Source: an uncultured Oscillospiraceae bacterium | GTDB taxonomy: Bacteria > Bacillota > Clostridia > Oscillospirales > Oscillospiraceae | Assembly: GCA_944385305.1 (NCBI GenBank) | Contig: CALWWS010000058.1 | Location: 1 to 9,855, forward strand | Direction of reading: 5' to 3' | DNA: 9,855 nucleotides | Shown: positions 6,701 through 9,855 of the stretch, one piece after another | How the letters are laid out: every line of letters starts with the position of its first letter | Numbering within the stretch: position 1 is the first letter of the stretch | The notes under the pieces: model-generated | What the model was told of the DNA's origin: nothing | The model's input: the letters and a program-made list of their open reading frames with translations, nothing else | The model's database searches: none | Program-made: the position numbers and the translations under genes

Positions 6701-8425
6701 CTATTCCTCACCCTGGAGGGCATCGTACCCCTCCTCGCCGGTGCGCACTTTAACCACATTTTCCACATCATAGACAAAGATCTTGCCGTCGCCGATGCTG
6801 CCGGTGTAGAGGGCCTTCTTGGCCGTCTGAATCACCTGGGACACAGGCACCTTGGATACCACAATGTCCACCTGCACCTTGGGCAACAGGTTCATGGTCA
6901 TGGGCACGCCCCGGTAGTACTCCATCCTGCCCTTCTGGATGCCGCAGCCCAGTACCTGGGTCACTGTCATACCAGTCACGCCGATACCATTCATGGCGCT
7001 CTTGAGCTCCTCAAACTTGGCCTGGCTGCAAATAATCGTCACCTTGGACAGCTTTACATCAGAGGCGGAAATCCCGCTGGGCGCCGACACCACCTGGACG
7101 GGCACCGCCTGATCGGGGGAGACCTTGCCGGAGGCCTTCGCCTCCACAGGCTGGGGATAGGCATTGTCCTTGGCCACAGCAGTCATACTGGTAGCCTGGC
7201 TGAAGTCGGCATAGGCGGTGGGCAGGCCGTGCTCATGGATATCAAGGCCCTCCAGCTCTTCCGCGGCTGCAGCCCGCAGGCCAACCGTACGCTTGATCAC
7301 ATTGAAGATGATAAACATGGTCACAGCCACCCAGGCGATGACGCTCACCACACCCAGGCACTGGGTGAGGAAGAAGCTCGCCCCGCCGCCGTAGAACAGG
7401 CCGCCGTCCACCGCCAGCAGGCCGGTGAGCAGGGTGCCCATGGCGCCGCACACGCCGTGTACCGAGATGGCGCCCACGGGGTCGTCAATCTTGGCCACCT
7501 TATCAAAGAACTCCACAGCCAGGGGCAGCACAATGCCCGCGCAGATGCCGATGATGGCGGCTCCGCCAATGGAGACCATGTCGCAGCCGGCAGTGATGGC
7601 AACCAGGCCGCCCAGAGCGGCATTGAAGGTCATGGACACATCCGGCTTCTTAAAGCGGATCCAGGTAAAGAGCATGGTGGTGACGCACGCCACAGCGGCA
7701 GCCATATTGGTGGTAACAAAGATGCTGCCCGCAGCAACCAGAGTATCGTCTCCGGTCATGGACACGGTGGAGCAGCCGTTAAAGCCAAACCAGCAGAACC
7801 AGAGAATGAATACGCCCAGCGCGGCAATGGACAGGTTGTGGCCCAGAATGGCCCGGGGCTTGCCCTCCCGGTCATACTTGCCGATGCGGGGCCCAAGGAT
7901 CTTGGCGCCGATGAGAGAGGCCACGCCGCCCACCATATGTACCGCGGTGGAGCCGGCACAATCGTGGAAGCCCAGCTGTGCCAGCCAGCCGCCGCCCCAA
8001 ATCCAGTGGCCGGACACGGGGTAAACCACAGCGGAGATGAGCAGAGAGTAAATGCAATAGGAGATAAACTTGGTGCGCTCCGCCATAGCCCCGGAGACAA
8101 TGGTAGCTGCGGTAGCGCAGAACACCGTCTGGAAAATAAGGAAGGCGGCAAAGGGCACGCCGTCGGGGAGCACAGCGGAGTAGTCTCCCAATACAAAGGG
8201 GTCAAAGCCGCCGATCAGTGCTCCCGTTCCTCCGAACATCAGCCCAAAGCCCAAAAGCCAGAATACCGGTGTACCGATGCTGAAGTCCATCAGGTTCTTC
8301 ATCAAAATGTTGCCGGTGTTTTTGGCCCGGGTAAACCCGGCCTCGCACATGGCAAAGCCGGCCTGCATGAAGAAGACCAGCGCGGCGCCTAACAGCACCC
8401 AGATCGTGTTTACGGATGAATACAT
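6701..8425 (-). CDS. amt: Ammonium transporter fused to a C-terminal PII signalling domain
   Basis: This 574-residue protein joins an Amt/MEP/Rh channel to a PII (GlnB/GlnK) domain. Residues 1 to about 385 are the 11-helix channel: the pore histidines are H163 (DCAGSTAVHMVGG) and H323 (VHGVCGAMG), with D155 conserved. The usual Amt cytoplasmic tail EELEGLDIHEHG is at 389-400. A Pro/Val/Ala-rich linker (about 405-455) leads to a full PII domain at 458-574: K498 in GIQKG, T-loop YYRGVPM (503-509), LPK at 514-516 and the nucleotide-binding signature TGSIGDGK (541-548). ATG at 8425 follows GGGAGGA; an upstream in-frame ATG at 8530 would include the promoter and leader terminator and is rejected. 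Free GlnK blocks Amt by inserting the T-loop arginine (here R505) into the pore; here the inhibitor would be tethered one per subunit. PII position 51 is Met, so classical uridylylation is impossible. Confidence 0.95.
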   Translation of the reverse strand: MYSSVNTIWVLLGAALVFFMQAGFAMCEAGFTRAKNTGNILMKNLMDFSIGTPVFWLLGFGLMFGGTGALIGGFDPFVLGDYSAVLPDGVPFAAFLIFQTVFCATAATIVSGAMAERTKFISYCIYSLLISAVVYPVSGHWIWGGGWLAQLGFHDCAGSTAVHMVGGVASLIGAKILGPRIGKYDREGKPRAILGHNLSIAALGVFILWFCWFGFNGCSTVSMTGDDTLVAAGSIFVTTNMAAAVACVTTMLFTWIRFKKPDVSMTFNAALGGLVAITAGCDMVSIGGAAIIGICAGIVLPLAVEFFDKVAKIDDPVGAISVHGVCGAMGTLLTGLLAVDGGLFYGGGASFFLTQCLGVVSVIAWVAVTMFIIFNVIKRTVGLRAAAAEELEGLDIHEHGLPTAYADFSQATSMTAVAKDNAYPQPVEAKASGKVSPDQAVPVQVVSAPSGISASDVKLSKVTIICSQAKFEELKSAMNGIGVTGMTVTQVLGCGIQKGRMEYYRGVPMTMNLLPKVQVDIVVSKVPVSQVIQTAKKALYTGSIGDGKIFVYDVENVVKVRTGEEGYDALQGEE

Positions 8426-8440
8426 ACACACATTCCTCCC

Positions 8441-8484
8441 AAAAACAAAAACGCCCGTTCCGCCTTCCTTGGCGAAACGAGCGT
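8441..8484 (-). terminator. Intrinsic terminator (attenuator) in the amt leader
   Basis: The stem ACGCTCGTTTCGCC / GGCGGAACGGGCGT (8484-8471 and 8464-8451, 14 bp with a few G-U pairs) is capped by AAGGAA and followed by TTTTGTTTTT (8450-8441). It ends only a few bases before the GGGAGGA ribosome binding site, so it would stop transcription before the transporter is read. Confidence 0.88.
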
Positions 8485-8491
8485 CTCTGCT
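8441..8491 (-). promoter_or_regulatory. Leader of amt: candidate ANTAR antitermination element with intrinsic terminator
   Basis: On the minus strand hairpin P1 is AGC-AGAGAC-GCT (8491-8480). Hairpin P2 is CGTTTCGCC-AAGGAA-GGCGGAACG (8478 region to 8456 region), with loop 8470-8465. Both loops have six bases, with A first and G fourth (A8488/G8485 and A8470/G8467). The P2 stem extended by ACGCT/GGCGT makes the 14-bp terminator, and those extra bases are the 3' side of P1. P1 and terminator therefore exclude each other. Dual A1/G4 hexaloop hairpins of this kind are the known RNA target of ANTAR proteins, as in eut and nas leaders. No ANTAR gene is in the window. Confidence 0.65.
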
Positions 8492-8501
8492 TGATGGGTG
8501 C

Positions 8502-8530
8502 AGTTTACTCCCTCTTTTGCTCCTTGTCAA
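8502..8530 (-). promoter_or_regulatory. Sigma-A promoter of amt
   Basis: TTGACA (8530-8525), a 17-base spacer and TAAACT (8507-8502) predict a start near 8495, four bases before hairpin P1 of the leader. The -35 is perfect; the -10 matches consensus at four of six positions. Confidence 0.72.
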
Positions 8531-8616
8531 GAGCCTCCCTGCATATTTGTCCGATTATTAGAATTTTCAGGAATTTCTAGCCCGTCTTTTGCAAGCTATA
8601 ACAGTCACCATTGCAT

Positions 8617-9300
8617 TTAAAGGAGGACCGCCACCGGTTTTTGGATAGAGAGGCTGTCCGGTGTCACCCCACACTCCATAGCCAGAACCCCTACCCCTGC
8701 CTCCGCCGCCCGGCGCAGAGCCTGTCCAAAGGCGGGGTGGGTAGCATCGTTGGGGGCAAAGTCACGCATCCCCGCCATCTGAATTACAAAGCAGACGCAG
8801 GCCTCCAGCCCCGAAGCTCGGCAGGCAGTCAGCTCCGCCAGATGCTTCACCCCTCGCAGCGTAGGCGCGTCTGGAAAGAGAGCATGGCCCTCTGTCTCCA
8901 GGGTAACCCCCTTTACCTCCACAAAGCCCCGGCGTCCGCCCTCCGCCTCCCAGTAGAAGTCAAAGCGGGAGCTGCCCCAGGTTGTCTCAGGGCGCAGCAG
9001 GGTAAGACCGGGGACAAAGCCTCCCGCCCGGGCCCACTCCTCAAACACCCGGTTAGGGGCCTGGGCGTCCATATTCACCAGCAGCTCGCCCTTCTCTACC
9101 GCCACCAGGTCATAGCCCGTCTTTCGCGCCGGGTTGTCCGCCTTTTCCAGGTACACAGTGCATCCGGGCACCAGCAGCTCCCGGCAGCGGCCGGTATTCT
9201 TCACATGGCACACCACCTGCCGCCCCTCCAGCTCCACATGGGCAATAAAGCGATTGGGACGGGCGAGAAAGACCGCCCGGCAAATCTCCCGGTATTTCAA
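8617..9300 (-). CDS. sfsA: SfsA family protein (sugar fermentation stimulation homologue)
   Basis: A 227-residue protein matching SfsA in length and motifs: ARPNRFIAHVEL (residues 13-24), CHVKNTGRCRELL (31-43), SRFDFYWE (111-118), FVEVKGVTLE (126-135), then FPDAPTLRGVKHL (142-154). The D114...E128-x-K130 pattern is of the PD-(D/E)XK nuclease type, and SfsA proteins bind DNA; the E. coli name comes from effects on maltose metabolism, and the true role is unclear. The start is TTG at 9300, nine bases after AGAGGAG. The ATG at 9321 lacks a ribosome binding site and overlaps the terminator tail, and the longer frame to 9468 runs through 5S rRNA. It lies immediately behind the rRNA operon terminator. 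The 190 bases between this gene and amt show no clear sfsA terminator. Confidence 0.9.
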   Translation of the reverse strand: MKYREICRAVFLARPNRFIAHVELEGRQVVCHVKNTGRCRELLVPGCTVYLEKADNPARKTGYDLVAVEKGELLVNMDAQAPNRVFEEWARAGGFVPGLTLLRPETTWGSSRFDFYWEAEGGRRGFVEVKGVTLETEGHALFPDAPTLRGVKHLAELTACRASGLEACVCFVIQMAGMRDFAPNDATHPAFGQALRRAAEAGVGVLAMECGVTPDSLSIQKPVAVLL

Positions 9301-9323
9301 AGCATGTCCGCTCCTCTCCATGC

Positions 9324-9352
9324 AAAAAGGACAGACCCAAAAGTCTGTCCTT
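9324..9352 (-). terminator. rRNA operon terminator after 5S
   Basis: On the minus strand AAGGACAGAC-TTTTGG-GTCTGTCCTT is a perfect 10-bp stem whose 3' side runs into TTTTT. It begins six bases beyond the 5S 3' end and stops five bases before the sfsA ribosome binding site. Confidence 0.88.
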
Positions 9353-9357
9353 CTTGT

Positions 9358-9472
9358 GTCGGCATTACCTATCTTCCCGGCCCGTCTCCAGGAGAGTATT
9401 TTCGGCGCAGGTGAGCGTAACTTCCGTGTTCGGGATGGGAACGGGTGGACCCTCACCGCAATCAACACCGAC
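9358..9472 (-). rRNA. rrf: 5S ribosomal RNA
   Basis: The minus strand contains the 5S signature CCCATCCCGAACACGGAAGTTA, shortened here to its recognisable core CATCCCGAACACGGAAG, followed by the CACCTGCGCCGAAAATACT loop. The ends GTCGGTGTT (9472) and AATGCCGAC (9358) pair to form helix I. Length about 115 bases, as usual; the ends may be off by one or two bases. Confidence 0.95.
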
Positions 9473-9481
9473 TGCTATTTC

Positions 9482-9497
9482 AACCGGAAATCCGGTT
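9482..9497 (-). repeat. Small inverted repeat in the tRNA-5S spacer
   Basis: AACCGGA-AA-TCCGGTT is a perfect 7-bp inverted repeat just upstream of 5S on the minus strand. It is probably a transcript hairpin used in rRNA processing. Confidence 0.5.
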
Positions 9498-9519
9498 AAA
9501 ACCGATATGAAATTGGGGT

Positions 9520-9548
9520 CTCTGTGGGGTGCCTGGCACCCCACAGAG
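9520..9548 (-). repeat. Perfect 14-bp palindrome between tRNA-Lys and 5S
   Basis: CTCTGTGGGGTGCC and GGCACCCCACAGAG flank one base. On the minus strand the stem begins two bases after the tRNA-Lys CCA end. It has no T-run, so a processing stem is more likely than a terminator. Confidence 0.6.
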
Positions 9549-9550
9549 AG

Positions 9551-9626
9551 TGGTGCGCCTTCAGGGATTCGAACCCGGGACCCACTGATTAAGAGTCAGT
9601 TGCTCTACCAACTGAGCTAAAGGCGC
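9551..9626 (-). tRNA. trnK: tRNA-Lys (anticodon CTT)
   Basis: A 76-base cloverleaf with encoded CCA: acceptor GCGCCTT/AAGGCGC, D arm GCTC/GAGC, anticodon arm ACTGA-CTCTTAA-TCAGT with CTT, T loop TTCGAAT. The T stem CCGGG/CCCTG has a C50-U64 mismatch where a Watson-Crick pair is expected. Confidence 0.96.
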
Positions 9627-9634
9627 ATAAAGAA

Positions 9635-9709
9635 TGGTGACCCGTGGGAGAGTCGAACTCCCGTTTGCGGCGTGAGAGGCCGCCGTCTTGACCACTTGAC
9701 CAACGGGCC
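9635..9709 (-). tRNA. trnE: tRNA-Glu (anticodon CTC)
   Basis: A 75-base cloverleaf with encoded CCA: acceptor GGCCCGT/ACGGGTC, anticodon arm GCGGC-CTCTCAC-GCCGC with CTC, T arm GGGAG-TTCGACT-CTCCC fully paired. It precedes tRNA-Lys by eight bases in the same transcript. Confidence 0.97.
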
Positions 9710-9795
9710 ACATATGCGTCGCTTCTAACCAACACCCTGAAAACCGAACAAAGAGAAGGAAAAGGAATCGAGCAAGCGCCTGCATTCTTCATGTT

Positions 9796-9855
9796 AAGGT
9801 CAAGCCCTCGGCTTATTAGTACCGGTCAGCTGCACGCCTTACAGCGCTTCCACCT
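9796..9855 (-). rRNA. rrl: 23S ribosomal RNA, 3' end only
   Basis: The minus strand reads the conserved 23S 3' terminus: GGTGGAAGCGCTGTAAG, then GACCGGTACTAATAAGCCGA and GGGCTTGACC. The exact 3' end is near 9796, and the rest of the gene lies beyond the window. The 86-base spacer to tRNA-Glu contains no gene. Confidence 0.95.

Noticed and set aside
6653..8392. Long plus-strand frame of 579 codons opposite the ammonium transporter
   Set aside because: His/Gly-rich antisense of a clearly real transporter-PII gene.
8441..8491. Glutamine riboswitch as the explanation of the amt leader
   Set aside because: The conserved glnA-type motif bases are not present; the hexaloop hairpins plus terminator fit an ANTAR target better.
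8426..8530. N-terminal extension of the ammonium transporter from 8530
   Set aside because: It would translate the promoter and the leader terminator; the ATG at 8425 has a good GGGAGGA site and the normal Amt N-terminus.
9301..9468. Longer sfsA start at 9468 or 9321
   Set aside because: The longest form runs through 5S rRNA and the rRNA terminator; the ATG at 9321 lacks a ribosome binding site.

Overview
The window looks like chromosomal DNA of a high-GC, low-redundancy gut-type Firmicute (Clostridia, probably Oscillospirales/Oscillospiraceae). I infer this from an XpaC-TelA locus, the GC-rich codon use, strong GGAGG-type ribosome binding sites, TTG/GTG starts, consensus sigma-A promoters with exact 17-bp spacers, and a compact rRNA operon. 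Genus cannot be fixed by eye.

Layout. Positions 1-2318 (minus) carry a three-gene operon: xpaC-like, telA-like and a membrane-anchored LemA-like protein that runs off the window. Its TTGACA-17-TACAAT promoter lies back to back with the promoter of a plus-strand threonine ammonia-lyase (2488-3708), which ends at a strong GC hairpin. After a 220-bp GC-rich spacer with secondary structure come rpe (3931-4578) and recR (4581-5183), two bases apart and closed by a perfect intrinsic terminator. Converging on them is a minus-strand pair, GNAT acetyltransferase and an AzoR-type flavin reductase (6599-5247).

Positions 6701-8425 (minus) encode an ammonium transporter fused to a C-terminal PII (GlnK-like) domain. 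Its roughly 70-nt leader is the most interesting part of the window. It has an intrinsic terminator just before the ribosome binding site and two adjacent hairpins whose six-base loops both have A at position 1 and G at position 4. The 5' hairpin competes with the base of the terminator. This matches the known target of ANTAR-domain antitermination proteins, so the gene appears to sense nitrogen both at the RNA level and through its own tethered PII domain.

The right end (minus) is the distal part of an rRNA operon in the order 23S 3' end, tRNA-Glu(CTC), tRNA-Lys(CTT), 5S, terminator. sfsA begins directly behind the terminator, with no obvious room for its own promoter. No mobile elements or CRISPR arrays were seen.
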